The notes below the pieces were generated by a model. The model was not told where the DNA came from. It searched no databases and saw nothing but the letters and a program-made list of their open reading frames with translations. This document shows positions 10,570-23,561 of a DNA stretch of 64,000 nucleotides, piece by piece. Made by a program: the position numbers and the translations under genes. Position 1 is the first letter of the stretch. The number at the start of each line of letters is the position of its first letter. The stretch lies in assembly GCF_003597395.2 (NCBI RefSeq), contig NC_133772.1, positions 141,700,074-141,764,073 of the forward strand, in the 5' to 3' direction. Source of the stretch: Chelonoidis abingdonii (lineage: Eukaryota > Chordata > Testudines > Testudinidae).

Positions 10570-11527
10570 TAATCATAGAATCAAAAGATTGGAAGGGACC
10601 TCATGAGTCATCTAGTCCAACCCCCTGCTAAAGGCAGGACCATTTTCCCTAAATAATCCCAGCCAGGGTGCGGTCTAGCCGGACCGTAAATATCTCTAAA
10701 GATGGAGATTCTACCACCTACCTAGGTAACCCATTCCAATACTTCACCACTCTCCTAGTCAGAAAGTTTTTTCTAATATCCAGCCTCGACTTCCGCAACT
10801 GCAACTTCAAACCATTGCTCCTTGTTCTGTCCTCCATCACCACTGAGAACAGCCTAGCTCCCTCCTCCTTGGAGCATCCCTTCAAGTAGTTGAAGGTTGC
10901 TATCAAATCCCCCCTTAGTCTTCTCTTCTGCAGGCTAAATAAGCCCAGTTCCTTCAGTCTCTCTTCATAAGTCATGTGCTCCAGTCCTCTAATCATTTTT
11001 GTTGCCCTCCGCTGGACTCTCTCCAATTGTTCCACGTCCTTTTTGTAGTGTGGCGCCCAAAACTGGACACAATATTCCAGATGCGGCCTCACCAGTGCCG
11101 AATAGAGGGGAATAATCACATCCCTCGATCTGCTGGCAACACTCCTACTAATACAGCCCAGTATGCTATTAGCCTTTTTGGCTACAAGAGCACACTGTAG
11201 GCTCATGTTCAACTTTCCATCTACCGTAACCCCAAGATCCTTTTCTTCAGCACTGCTACTTAGCCAAACAGTCCCCAGCCTGTAGCAGTGCATGGGGTTT
11301 TTCTGTCCTAAGTGCAGGACTTTGCACTTGTCCTTGTTGAACTTCATGAGGTTTCTTGTGGCCCACTTCTCCAATTTGTCTAAGTCTCCCTGAATCCTAT
11401 CCCTGCCCTCCAGCGTGTCCACCACTCCCCCCAACTTGGTGTCATCTGCAAATTTACTTAATGTGCAATCTATCCCATCATCAAAATCATTAATGAAGAC
11501 ATTGAATAGACCGGGCCCTAAGACACC
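10570..11527 (-). mobile_element. CR1 LINE, 5'-truncated, reverse strand
   Basis: On the minus strand the element runs from reverse transcriptase sequence (11527) through the ORF2 stop at 10718 into a short 3' UTR ending TGATTCTATGATT near 10570. The 3' UTR contains GACTAGATGACTCATGAGG-like sequence as in other CR1s. 5' truncation is usual for LINEs. It is the least decayed CR1 in the window and probably the youngest. Confidence 0.95.
10718..11527 (-). pseudogene. CR1 ORF2 C-terminal reverse transcriptase fragment, open frame
   Basis: The minus frame is open without stop or frameshift for about 269 codons, from a [15 protein letters not shown] segment (11527) to the natural stop after KYWNGLPR. 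It includes the catalytic FADDTKL motif (codons at 11441-11452), so both reverse transcriptase aspartates are kept. Downstream come the usual CR1 thumb/C-terminal signatures: [49 protein letters not shown] and [18 protein letters not shown]. In an intact element the protein makes cDNA by target-primed reverse transcription. The endonuclease and N-terminal reverse transcriptase blocks are missing and there is no start codon of its own, so the fragment cannot act alone. Confidence 0.93.
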
Positions 11528-14500
11528 GTGACATTCCTTATATGAATTATATACATGTAAAGTTCTTGAATATGTATATTGTAATTCATCAACCAGAAAC
11601 AGTGCTATAGGTTATATGTGTGAGTGTGACTCATGATGCATTAGTTAGATCAGTGCTTTTCAAATACTTTATCATCCAGCCTTCTTTGACCAAAGGAAAT
11701 AAACAAAGAGGGGAGAGAATCAAGACAGTAATAGGAAATGGATGGCAGTTCCCTTAATTTAGAGGTGAGACATGGGCAAGTGGAGTCTACATCAGAGCCG
11801 CCAGGGAGAGGTGTGCATTAAAGGTTGACTTTTCAACTTGAAATTATCACACACCCATTGGCAGAGCAGCAGAAGGGAGTGAAAAAAAATCAAACAGGCT
11901 AACAAAACATGATTTAGTTTCTTAAATCTCATAATTTTAGGGGCCAATCACATGATTTTTTTTATCTCTGGCCGTTGGCAAACCACCTCCCATACAGCTG
12001 AGTGAAAGTGGCAGCAGAATAGCAATGCTCCCACAAGAGAGTCCTCCGTATAAAAGTGCTATTGCCCAATGCTATACTCTGAGTAAAAACACCTCATGAT
12101 CCCCAGTGCCAAGAGTAGATCTAATAATATCAGCAGGGACACCTGCTCTTTATCCATCGCCAGGAAAAGAGCAAAATCAGCAAAACGGACAGGAGGGGTA
12201 AATCAGATTTGCTCCATTAAAATTAATGATGCTATGCCAATTTACACCAGGTAGGAATCTGGCCCAACAAATGCAGTGTTGGTGCCATGGCCAGGTTGGA
12301 ACCGAGGCTACATGGCTAGAAGCCTGGACAAGGATGGAGAAATAATAAGATGCAGTCCCAGATGTTCCATCTTACTTTGAGGGTTTTTTTCATTCAAGAA
12401 GTATCACTAGCGTCTCCTTTTCTGCAACTTTTTGTACTTCAGACATAAACAGTTAAGGTACCGGTATCAGTCCCTCCTAAATAACATTGGTATTACTTCC
12501 ACCACTAATTGTTGTTACATTGCTATTATATGGTAAAATTAATGAACAGTCACAGCACCTGAGCTCTTGTATAGACATCTTTTTATTATTTAAAAGCTAA
12601 ACAAATGAGTATTTTTAGTCTTCTTATTGTCATGTTTAATATTTTATCAAAGAAATAAAAGCTAATGGACCCCCATGGAGTGATTGACCATGACTCCTTC
12701 ATATTATGTTTCATTTTTTAAAACAGTTTTGTGGATTTTACTACATGTATCTGTAACAACTGTTCAGTGAGTGTTACATGTCCCCTTGTGTGGCTGATCC
12801 ACAAAGCACACAGGTCTGTCAGAGCTCTCACCTCATGAGTCTGGCTCTGTAGCTCAAGGTGCAGGGTCTCAGGCTTTCAATTCTAGGGTGCTGTCCAAGA
12901 TGGTGGTCATCAGAAGGGTGGTCCTGAGCTTTCAAAAGTAGTTCCTAGTGGAGGATGAAAGCAAATGGTCAGGAAAAGACATTGGTGTTTTCTCTACTAA
13001 CTTAAACATTCTGTTTGTTCATTTGTTTATAACTCTTCCTTGCTTTTTAAGGTTCTGTGGACTACTTGGAATGGACAGCTAGGATTTGTGGGGATGAGGT
13101 CACTTCTCCCCATCAACCCCTCACTCATCCTCTGCCCCCACTTCCTTTCTTCATAAATACCCCATTCCCACAGTGTGCCTTATTATCTTTGTCCTCCTCA
13201 ACATCAGAATTTTTCCTCTGAGTCCCTATTTAATATAATGAGCATAAGGATTTTGAGCAGATAGTGGAGAATGCAGGGGGCTGTTGCAGTGTCCTCAACA
13301 CCAGCCACCAAGCCCTGCTTCCCCTTACACCAGACTTGTCTGCACAGATGGCAGCAGGGCCACCTGCACCAACAGAGTTCCCCTGGGCAGATGGAAGCCT
13401 CCACGGTCCATCTCTAGCTGCTTTAAGGCCACTTTGCATCATGCAAGTGTCACAAAATGGCCTGAGTGGACCAGCAAATTCAGCCATCATTGTTCCAAGC
13501 CATGCCCTAATAAATAGACAATAATAAAGGATAAAACGATCCCTTCGCCCATAGATCAGCGACAGTCAAGTGTTTTTTCTAAGTTGCTCTATTTTAAGTG
13601 ACACTGACCTATTCATTACCTCATTTTGAGCATTCTGGTTCTCTTTCAATTGTGTTCTGAGAACCTGAACTTGCATCTGAACCTGAGCCCATCAATCCCC
13701 AGTGAGGCACTCAGCACTGTGTGTAGCAGCAAACCCCAAATATCTACAGTCATCCTGATCATTAGCCTTTCCAAGCATTATATAATAATTACTATGGCTT
13801 TCAAGCTGCTGATTATATTTTGTCCCTATAACTAGCAGTTCAATGCACACAAAAATCCTTCATCTTATGCATCTTCTGTCCCTCACCTCTCTCTGTCTCT
13901 CTAGAGAGCGTACATATTTTACTGAAAATACTGTTCACTTTCTTGCTTATTTTTCTCTCATTTTTACTGGAAGTGGTTTGGTTTGGCAGCATTTTCATAA
14001 CCATCTTTGATCCAGGTTCACTAATTCTCTGTTAAATTCACTTGACAATATTAAAAATTAAATAAAGTTCTTTTGAGGTAGTATATAGTTGAAAATGCAA
14101 GTTTCCCTCCCTAAGATGGGGGGGGGGGTTATATAAGGTACAGTACCATGCAAAATAACCAGCAGCCATTTCACATCAAGCAAAAAGGGGAAAAGGTACC
14201 AAGGACTATGAATGGAGTACCTCTCATTTCTATGGCAACCAATATGAATGAATACCTTATTGCAAAATCAGTGAGATACAAATCTAGAAACACAAAAACC
14301 AAAGCACCAGTTCGGAAGTAAAAACCCAGGAATGCAGCATTTACATTCCACCGAGCACTGCACGGGAGCAAGTTCTGATTGCAAGCAGGTAGTGTCAGTA
14401 AATGCCTATGCACAAGGAAATGATATCTCCTCTGTTGAAGAGACATAACATATGTTTCACATACACGACAGAAAACATCACCTGTATTATATAGGTTATG

Positions 14501-14552
14501 TATACACATGTGCACAATGATATATTTAATAAATGGCAACATCAGTATTTGT
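11528..14552. other. Unassigned sequence, 3 kb
   Basis: No complete element or exon identified. Near 12195-12270 is a decayed copy of the dispersed motif ending TTTACACCAG...AATCTGGCCC. At about 12838-12900 a degenerate tRNA-like stretch (CTCTGTAGCTCAAGGTGCAG) is visible. A poly-G run stands at 14118-14128. The 140-residue minus frame at 14171-14593 overlaps the L2-like repeat and has no recognisable domain. Confidence 0.35.
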
Positions 14553-14637
14553 GTCTGTGTGTTTGTATAGTGCCGCACACAATGGGAGTCCATGACTGGG
14601 GCTCATAGGTGCTACCATAAAACAAATAAATAATAAC
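14553..14637 (+). mobile_element. L2-like 3'-end repeat scrap, copy 1 of 5
   Basis: GTGTTTGTATAGTGCCGCACACAATGGG... to ACAAATAAATAATAA matches the tail block also seen at 44641-44758 (plus) and at 18617, 30612 and 42601 (minus). The order resembles an L2-clade LINE 3' end. It is old and short. Confidence 0.6.
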
Positions 14638-17600
14638 GTGAAATCCAAAGAAATGTTGATTCAGAAGTGCCAACACACACACTTCCCGTAGGACACGGTA
14701 GGGCCTTTCCTGGACACTAGGCTATGTAGCACCACATCTGTCTCAAATAAAACACCTCTTGTACACAGATATGAAAGAGGCATCTTCCAGGTTAATTCAT
14801 ACATGAATCCAAATATGATGGGATGGATTGTCAGGTCAACCATGGCTAGTTTGGGTCACCTCCATGCCCACGGCCTGGACTGAAGAATCCACGGATCCTA
14901 CCTTCATCCTGCTAATCCTTCGGACAGATACATTTTAGTATTTAGGAAATAATATAATTGCATCATTATTGTCAAGGTTCATGTCCTATACAGCACCCTG
15001 GGCCTAAATTATGCTTGGCGGACCCTCAGAGTTGTCCAGTATGGACCCCAGATTCACGCAGTACTGCCCTCAGCATACGACAGTCAGGACAGTATCCACA
15101 GAATTCCATGTAATACATTTACTTTATGATGCTTCCAGACTTTCATTCGACGCAGTGTTTTTGTTTGGCTGGTCAGTTGTGGGGGAGAGGGGTTGTACTG
15201 AAAATGCATCACTGCCTTGTAGAAGTGGCCACAGGGAGCTGGGAGGTTTGAACACTTGGGTGGGGAACTCCGAGGGATTTTGACAGGCATAGAAATACGG
15301 GAGGTGTGTTGGGTTCTGGTCCCAAGGAGGCAGTTGAGGTTTTTAGTTCTAAGGAAGGATGCCAACATTCTTTCCCGTGGACTTTGAGACAAAGCTGACT
15401 TCAAATGGGCAAGGGTCTTTGAACCAGGATTCTTAGCTCCTTCAGCTTCTCCGGGCACTTGAAGAAAATGAGGACTGGCAGTGATGTTTATTTTTCTCTT
15501 CATTTCATTAATTTATTTAAATTTTGACCAGCAAGGCATAAATGGGATCACCGCTGCCCTCTCATTCCTATCTTTTGTGTTGTCCTGGGGAGCAGTGGAA
15601 AAGGTGGGAAAACATATAGCAGGGAGCTTGCTCAGCTTGACAAGATGTCGTTCACCACCTCCCATCCCGACCTGACACACAGAAAGCACTTTGTTTCCTG
15701 TTTCCAGATACACAGAGGACTGTGACCTGCCTGCCAAACTGACTTATGACAAGCGAGTTATTTCTGGGTTCTGCTAATCCAACTGCTTCCATGTAAAACT
15801 TGGTGTTCATCTCCCTGTTGGTGGGCAGTGCAAACAGAGATAGGGCCTGTTTCCCTGCCCAGGACAGCAGAATTTCTTTCTGGGTTATGGCTGATCAGAT
15901 TCTCCCCAGTTATTACAAAATCCCCATTAGACACACTGACTGTCATGACCAGAACAGGCCTGTTATCCGTGGAAGGAGCTGTGCTCTGGGATCTCAATGA
16001 ATCATTGTATTGCAGCTGGTGGGTGCTGTTCGCACTGTTTCTGGTATCCGTCCCCAGAAATGAACTGGGAAGATCCCTATAAAAAAACCTGATCCTCTTT
16101 ACTCACTGGGTGCAGGAGCAAAGTACATACAATTGAAGCCCAGACTCCACCAACGGCTGAGATAGGGTGAGAGGTGGAGAAGATACCTGGAATAAGTGGA
16201 TAGGTGTCACATGAGCTCTGGATCACTGAAGAATCCATGTTTATGGGCCTTTGTTTGTGTGACACCATTTGTCTTCCAGGATGGCAGTCTTTATCTTCTG
16301 CTGACATTCTTTTGAGACCTTGTTCATGATAGTATTCATCCTGAGCCTAGCCCTATGGTGGACTTCCCTGGCATCATGTGTCTGTGTTTGTCCTGAATTC
16401 AAGATACTACAGGAACTATATTGCTCTATGTGAGAGTGTTGGCTTAAGTTTTCTCTCTCTACAGAAACCTGGTCAGAAAACTTGTCTGGAAAGAGAGAAG
16501 TGAGTTTTCTTCTTCCTAAACACCAATATTATTGCTACCATAATCCTAGAGAGAGACCTTGGAAGCACGAGTAAGATCAAATGGAAATGACTGGAGCTGG
16601 GAAAAGCTAAAACATCTGCCATCCATCTGCAAAACTTTAGAATTGCCTGAGGATAGCAAAATGTAAATACTTTGAGGGCATGCGTCCTGCAGGAACTTAT
16701 TTAGATGTTTCAGCAGGATCCTGCTTTGTTTGTCCCCAGTTCTCCGAGGCTAGAAGTAGGATGAGGAGCAGCCTGCAGTGCTGCAGTCTGAAGTAGATGG
16801 TAGATTATTTAATTCATGCTGTGACATTTCCATGGGTTGTTCAGACTGGAAATAGGACAAAGCAGTTTCTGTAGTTCTTGCACGGCTCCATGAAGTGCCC
16901 CCGCAGGACAATGTCTAATGTCCTATTTTGATCAAAGCCCCAGGTATCACTTTGGTTACCAAATTAAAAGAGTCGGGTACCAATTGGTGATATAACTCCA
17001 GGCAGGTCTGGCAGGGACACCTGCAGGTAGCTCTGAGGCAAAGAGGGAGCTACTGACCCTGCAGCCGTCTGGTTAAGCCCCCGAGCTTCAAGCAGGCTGA
17101 CATACCCATCGTAACACATCTGTGGACTTTAGCACAATGAAGAAACAGAAGCTCTGCAGAGCCTGCTTCCCCTGCTAGGATACTACCCCGTGATGCAGCT
17201 AGCTGGTGCAAGCACATCAGGAGGATCAAAGTGCCTTTTATGGCATTGCAGCCCTGTGCTAACTGTGCCACAAGTTGGCCCACACAAATGAAATATCAAA
17301 GAGGAGAAAAAGAGAGAGATTGCCAATACATTTGAGAAACTGGGGAGTCTTGTGTGTGCAGAATGGGTAGGAACTTCCTGCTGAGCATATACTCAATTAA
17401 AAGAAAAGAATGAAAAAGTTTCATGTAAAGCTAAGAAACAGTTTAACTTTACTCTCTTTCTCAGCACAGGTCAGGCCAGTGGCATAGATGAAAGATAAAG
17501 TCAAAGAAAAGATTCTTTTAAAAAATCACTTTAACATAGTTTATTCTTGACATAAAAGTAGAAAAGGGATTTTAAAAGACAAAACTTCTTGAAAGAAAAA

Positions 17601-18099
17601 TGTTCCTCACTGCAGTAACCTTCCTATAGAATGTTCTTGTAGTCGGTAAAATTATTTGATAGGACATTCCGAAAGTGGCAGAATTCTGCTCAGGCTTATT
17701 GCTGGTTTCTGACTTTCTATCAAGCTCTCTGAGTCACTGAGCCATCGTTTCATTTAACCACTCAATTTTTTAAATTGTGTGCTCTCATTATGTTGTGGGT
17801 AGGATGAAACAATGAGCCCCAGTGTCACTCTTTTCTCCCTATCTGCACATCCCAATTTTAATTTCAAATCCTTTAGATCTAAGTGTTAAATAATAATAAT
17901 AATATGCAGAAATTTAGCTATGCAGATCATTCTGCTGCATGTGCCAATGAATAACCCCACACACAACAATCTTTTTGTCCGTGCAAACATGCTCAGATAT
18001 CAGCTCTACTTTGTTAGCTTTAATCCTGCTCCCATTTAAATCAACGGAAAAGCTCCAAGCCCTTATCCCTAATAAAAAGAAAAGTTATGTCTTGCCACA
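14638..18099. other. Unassigned sequence, 3.5 kb
   Basis: No recognisable gene or delimited repeat. The 139-residue minus frame at 15084-15503 has no known domain. The 17105-17159 stretch is the partner of 9477-9525. A short (TAA)n run lies at about 17889-17905. Near 18025-18060 is another TCCCATTTAAATCAACGG motif. Confidence 0.35.
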
Positions 18100-18375
18100 G
18101 AGGGCAGGACAAGAGGCAATGGGTTCAAACTGCAGCATAACAGATTTAGATTAAATCTCAGGAAAAACTTCCTAACTGTAAGAACAGTAGGGCAATGGAG
18201 CAGACTACCTTGTGAGGTGATGGAAGCTCCTTCACTGCAGGTTTTCCAAAGGAGGCTGGAGAGCCAACTGTCTTGGATGGTTTAGCCACAACAAATCCTG
18301 CATCTTGGCAGCAGGTTAGACTAGATGACCCTTGCAGTCCCTTCTAACACTATGGTTCCATGAATCTATGATCCC
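18100..18375 (+). mobile_element. CR1 LINE 3' fragment
   Basis: It covers the end of ORF2 and the 3' UTR: GAGGCAATGGGTTCAAACTG, AGGAAAAACTTCCTAACTG, then GGTTAGACTAGATGACC and TTCTAACACTATGGTTC. Frames are degraded. Confidence 0.88.
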
Positions 18376-18616
18376 GTCAATACATACACACTATGTAGTT
18401 TCACATACATAATCCCAAAATTGGAACCTGCAATATGTGATTGAAGCATTAACTTGAACCTCCAGTCAAATGCATCTGTGTCAGGAAGCAATGGACACAT
18501 CCTTTCTCTTGTTGAGCCAAGGCTATAAATGTTGGGTCAATCAAAGGCGAAAAATAAGAAAAAAGTCACTTAGGCTGCATGAAATACAGGCAGCGAATCT
18601 GGCAAAGAGGCAGCAT

Positions 18617-18722
18617 TTCTTATTTATTTATTATTTGTATTGATGTAGCTTTTGCAGTCCCAGGCACTGTACAAACACACAACTAAAAGATGGCCCCTGC
18701 CCCAAAAAGCTTACAGTATGAT
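18617..18722 (-). mobile_element. L2-like 3'-end repeat scrap, copy 2 of 5
   Basis: TTATTATTTGTATTGATGTAGC followed by CAGGCACTGTACAAACAC and GGCCCCTGCCCCAAAAAGC is the reverse complement of the tail block at 44641-44758. Confidence 0.6.
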
Positions 18723-18959
18723 TGCACGTACTGGGTTTAGCGGCCAGAGGTTCAGAGAGCCATTCAGTGGAACACAACGAAACACAAAACCAGGCTATTT
18801 CAAAACGAGAACAGAATTGTATTATTTAAAAAAAACAAAGTATTCTGCCCAAACATAAGATTCCTCCTAAACCCTCCTTCCAGTTCCAACCAATTCATCT
18901 ACAAGCCCCTAACTTTCCCAAATATCTGTACATAAACACAGACTTTTGGGAGAATAGAA

Positions 18960-20635
18960 AGGAGCATAAACTCCGGCAAGTCGAGCGTAGAAGTATAAAG
19001 TATATGGCAGGATAAAAAAGAATGTGATGAGCAACTACCCAAAGACTCAAAAACTAACAGCCAAAAACATTTTAAAGCACATCAGAAGCAGGAAGACTGC
19101 CAAACAATCAAGGGGGCTACTGGAAGATCAAAGTGTTAAATGAGCACTCAAGGAAGACAAGGCCGTTGCAGAGAAGCTAAATGAATTCTTTGCATCAGCC
19201 TTCATTGTTGAGGTTGTGAGGGAGATTTCCACACCTGTGCCATTCTTTTTAGGTGACATCTGAGAAACGGCCTCAGAGGAGGTTTTGGAACAAATTGATG
19301 AATTAAAAAGTAATGTGTTATCTGGGTCAGATGATATTTACCTAAGAGTTCTGAAGGAACTCAAATATGAAAATTGCAGAATCACTAACTAGAGTATGTA
19401 ACCTATCACTTAAATCTGCTTCTGTTCCAGATGATTGGAGGATAACTAATGTAATGCCAATTTTAAAAAAGGCTCAGAGGTGATCCTGGCAATTGCATGC
19501 CAGTAAGCCTAACTTCAGGACCAGGCAAATTGGTTGAAACTGCAGAAAATAACAGAATTATCAGAAACATATATGAACATGACTTGTTGAGGAAGAGTCA
19601 ACATGGCTTTTATAAATGAAAATCATGCCTCACTAATCTATTAGATTTCTTTGAGGAAGTCAACAAATGTGGACAAGGGCAATCCAATGGACATAGCGTA
19701 CTTGGACTTTCAGAAAGTCTTTAACAAGGTCCCTCACCTAAGGCTCTTAAGCAAAATAAACTGTCATAGGATAAGAGGGAAGGTCCTCTCCTTGATTACT
19801 AACTGGTTCAGAGACAGGAAATAAAGGAGAGGAATAAATGGTCAGTTCTTGGAATGGAGAGAGGTAAATAGTGGTGTCCCCCATAGGTCTGTACTGGGAC
19901 CAGTAAATATCATACTGCCAGTAGGGAAATCCCTGCCATACTGCCAGTAGGGAAATCCCTACTCCTTGAATATTGTGTGCGGTTCTGGTCACCCCATCTA
20001 AAAAAAGATATATTTGAATTGGAAAAGGTATGAAGAAGGGCAACAAAAATTATGAGGGGAATAGAATATAAGCTATCAATTAGCTTCCATATGCGGAGAG
20101 ATTAAAAAGAGACAGACAGTTCAGCTTCAAAAAGAGATTACTAAGGAGGGATATGATTGAGGTCTATAAAATCATGAATGGTGTGGAGAAAGTGAATAGG
20201 AAAGTATTACTTACTCCTTCACATAACACAAGAACTAGAGGTCACCCAATGAAATTAATAGGCAGCAGGTTTAAAACAAACAAAAGGAAGTACGTCACAC
20301 AACGCACAGTCAACCTGTGGAACTCATTGCAGTGGATGTTGTGAAGGTCAAAACTATAACTGGGGTCAAAAAAGAACTAGATAAGTTCATGGAGGACAGG
20401 TCCATCAATGGCTATTAGCCAAGATGGTCAGGGATGTGATGCCACGCTCTGGGTGTCCCAATGCCTCTGAGTGCTAGAAGCTGGAAGTGGATGACAGGGA
20501 TGATCACTCAAAAATTGCCCTGTTCTGTTCATTCCCTCTGAGCACTGGGCACTGGTTACTGTCAGAAGACAGGATACTGGGCTAGATGGACCATTGGTCT
20601 GACCCAGTATGGCCATTCTAATGTGATACATGTTT
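18960..20635 (+). mobile_element. CR1 LINE, decayed, with internal deletion and duplication
   Basis: The order of CR1 landmarks is kept: AGGACAAGGCCGTTGCAGAG-like sequence near 19160, the reverse transcriptase core region (CAACATGGCTTTTATAAATG near 19600, CCATAGGTCTGTACTGGGAC near 19885), ORF2 C-terminus (20110-20350) and a 3' UTR ending TGGACCATTGGTCTGACCCAG. Many stops and frameshifts are present. The catalytic FADD segment is absent: sequence jumps at about 19910-19960, where a 24-mer is duplicated, straight to the TTCTGGTCACCCC block. Confidence 0.93.
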
Positions 20636-22217
20636 CATTCACCTGTGTCTGCATTTTTTCTTTTCCCTCAAATGAGTATTAGGCATGTATATTAGCTATT
20701 TGCATCCTCCTGTTGAAAATAAATGTAGTCCTGCCACATTTCCTAAGCACAAAGTATTTCAGGTACCTGATGGAACAGACGGCAGAGAGGTACCTCCTCA
20801 GATGTGTAGTCTGTAGGGATTTTTCTGCCTGGTTTTGATTCGGCACATCTTCCGGTTACCTCAGTGATCAAAAATGCAAAATCCATCACTCAGGGACATT
20901 CTGTGGATTTATGATGCTCTCTGGAGGCTTGTCAGTCCATAAATCAATGAACGGATTACACACATCTACGTAGGTAGATTATCCGTCTGTGACAGATGGA
21001 ATGCTAATACCATTTTTCATTTTTAGCCATCCAACCATAATTCAGGGCAATGTACTAACATATGTTAGAAACATTCTTCATTTTATTTATCACTTCTGCA
21101 GTCCCACGTGCTGGAGGAACAAATACAACTGAAACCAAATTACTAATGGGAGCAGAAGTGCAGCGTTTTTTGTACATGTGGCATGCCTCTCTGTATTGAA
21201 AGGCACATCACACAAGAGTTTGGCCACTGAAGCAAATCATAGCTCAGGTGGCATATCCCGAATGAAAAGCCAACTTGTTATATGCCACAAAATGCTTTAT
21301 GTAAAATGTTGTGCTGTATGTTATTAAATATGGTATACAGTACGACTGAGCCATAACACATATGCAATTAGTGACTGTAAAAGTGTCAGTGTAGAAACAA
21401 GAGTGTCTCATATTGCACACTACTGATACATCCATATTAGCTGATCTATGTGGAGCCTGCAGTGTTCAGTCCAAGGTTATGTCTTTGTTTTGTAGCACTA
21501 AAGTCAATCACTGGTCAGATCGAGGTGGTGGCTGGAGCAGAAGTGGCTAGGAAGCTGTAATTGCAATGAAAAGGTAGAATAAGGCATAAACCAAACACAT
21601 AACCAGAGCCCAATACATAGGTATAAGTATAGACAGAAAAATCCCAGCACTACCCAGCTCTACTCAGATACTCATTCCCTACACAGCGAGCAGTACACAG
21701 GTTACAGAAAGCAATTACGCAGCTCTTTAAATTCACCCATGTACAGAGGGCCTGGTCAAGGCCTATTCACCACTTACATCCTATTGAAGTGCAGTTCTTA
21801 TCTCATCCATTAATCTTCCTTGCACACTTGTTAAAGCTTTCCCATTGCTTTGTGATTTAAGGCTATTCTAGGTATATGTGAGCAAACCAAAAGCACCATA
21901 TCAAAATGCTTCTGATTACTCTTATTTCTGAAGCATCCATAAATAATTATAGTTCTTGGTTAGACAGAACCTATTCTTGCTGTGAGTCACAGTTTCTATG
22001 AGTTAGTTTAGCTACTTTCCTGTGTTTATTTTTCCGGAAGTTTGCTTTTCGGTTGGTTTCTTTTACAATATAAAAGAAAGTTCCAAGCACACTGGAACTT
22101 AGGAATAAAATCTTCAGGAGAAAATCCTTGCTCAGAGAAATGTGATGGCTCTTGGGGTACCCAGGACTGTGAGTCACCTTGTTACCCACCTGCCTCCAGT
22201 GAGAAAGACTTATTTGT
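20636..22217. other. Unassigned AT-rich sequence
   Basis: No gene, terminal repeats or recognised family found in about 1.6 kb. Confidence 0.35.
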
Positions 22218-22402
22218 AGGGTTGTCATGTGATTGAAAAAATGAATTGCAATTAATCGCGCTGTTAAACAATAATAAAATACTATTTATTTAAATATTTT
22301 GGGATGTTTTCTACATTTTCAAATATATTGATTTCAATTACAACACAGAATAAAAATTGTAAAATGCTCACTTTATATTTATTTTTATTACAAATATTTG
22401 TC
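22218..22402 (+). mobile_element. hAT-like AT-rich element, 5' fragment
   Basis: TAGGGTTGTCATGTGATTG followed by GAATTGCAATTAATCGCG and a long AT-rich interior matches a widespread reptile DNA element with a TAGGGTTGTCAA-type end. The right terminus is missing, so no target duplication can be tested. Confidence 0.55.
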
Positions 22403-22569
22403 CTTCTTGTTTGTGCTTAACTGGGTGCCAGCTCCCTGCCACCATCAGTCTATCAGCCATTCAAACAATTTCCTCTGGGCTGTGCCTGCCCTGACTTTGC
22501 CTTGCACCCCGGTCCTCTGGCCCCTTAGAAGCAATCCTCTGTAGTGTCCAGCCCCTTTCCCTCTGAACA

Positions 22570-23405
22570 TTCACAGAAATATCAGGTCAGCTGTCCCAAA
22601 AAGGTCAGTGTACAACAAACTTGTATGAGTCAACTCAGGGTCAGCACTTAGTATCACAGCACTGAGATATATTTATAGTGAAAACAACCAAAAATTCATT
22701 ATCAAAGATTCAAGAGAATGGAAACAACAGGTTGCATATACAACAAAATTATAACATACTTTCTAGAGACTAAACTTAATTTAGCAGTCTAAGCTCCCTA
22801 AATCTAAATAAGTTTCCTTCACTCCAGATGTCCTCTGTTGTGTTTTCCATCAAGCTTAGTTGAGATCCTGTTTTCATTAAGATAAATGTCCGTTTATCTC
22901 CTAGGTGCAGGATAAATGAGTGTCTTCCTTTCCTTTCCTTATATCCCCCACAGTTCATTTTCTGCCTCCACAGTCAGGATAACCCTTGGGATTTAGTCTC
23001 CCATGTGCTCCCTCCCTGTTGATTTCACATTGCTCTGTTGACTTTGTATGTAAATAGGGCTTTCATTGTGTTGGCTTACAGTGCTTAATTTACATGTTGA
23101 CAGAGAGACAAGTGAATGCATTTCTTTTGCCTGGCAGAAAACTTGTTTATCAACTTCACCTTGCTACAGATTTTGGGAACATATTTTCAGTATACATATA
23201 TACTTAACTTTTGACATAGTATCTGTACAAATGCTTCACAATGATGTTAATGATCAACATGACCATAGCTTTCAGTTAAGACCTCCCAGGATAGTCTTTG
23301 GTGAACCAGAATGTACATACAAGGACCAGGAAGTCTTGTAACCCCTTGCCACCTGGTATTGTGGGGATTATGGCTCACAGGGCATACTCCTTTGTTGTTA
23401 CTGTT
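22570..23405. mobile_element. LTR-type dispersed repeat, ends undefined
   Basis: I recognise the sequence (ACAGGTTGCATATACAAC, CTTTCTAGAGACTAAAC, GATTTCACATTGCTCTGTTG, GATCAACATGACC) as a repeat common in turtle genomes, probably an endogenous retrovirus LTR. Terminal TG/CA and target duplication could not be located, and no protein frame is present. Confidence 0.4.
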
Positions 23406-23561
23406 GTACCAGATCACCCACTCCAGTATCTTATACTCTGTTATAACCCAAAACTGGGACTAGAGTGTCTTGTTTCTCTTCCTTGGTCATATTTAGAAGT
23501 GTAGTTCCTGCCAACAAATGGTGTGAAAAGATATCTCCATATCAGTAACTCTGTAGAAGAT

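Noticed and set aside
14171..14593. 140-codon minus frame with hydrophobic stretches
   Set aside because: Its start lies in the L2-like scrap and no family or splice context is visible.
15084..15503. 139-codon minus frame
   Set aside because: No recognisable domain; amino-acid composition looks like random translation.
22570..23405. Possible 3' UTR of a host gene
   Set aside because: The text is familiar as a multicopy turtle repeat and there is no upstream coding sequence.
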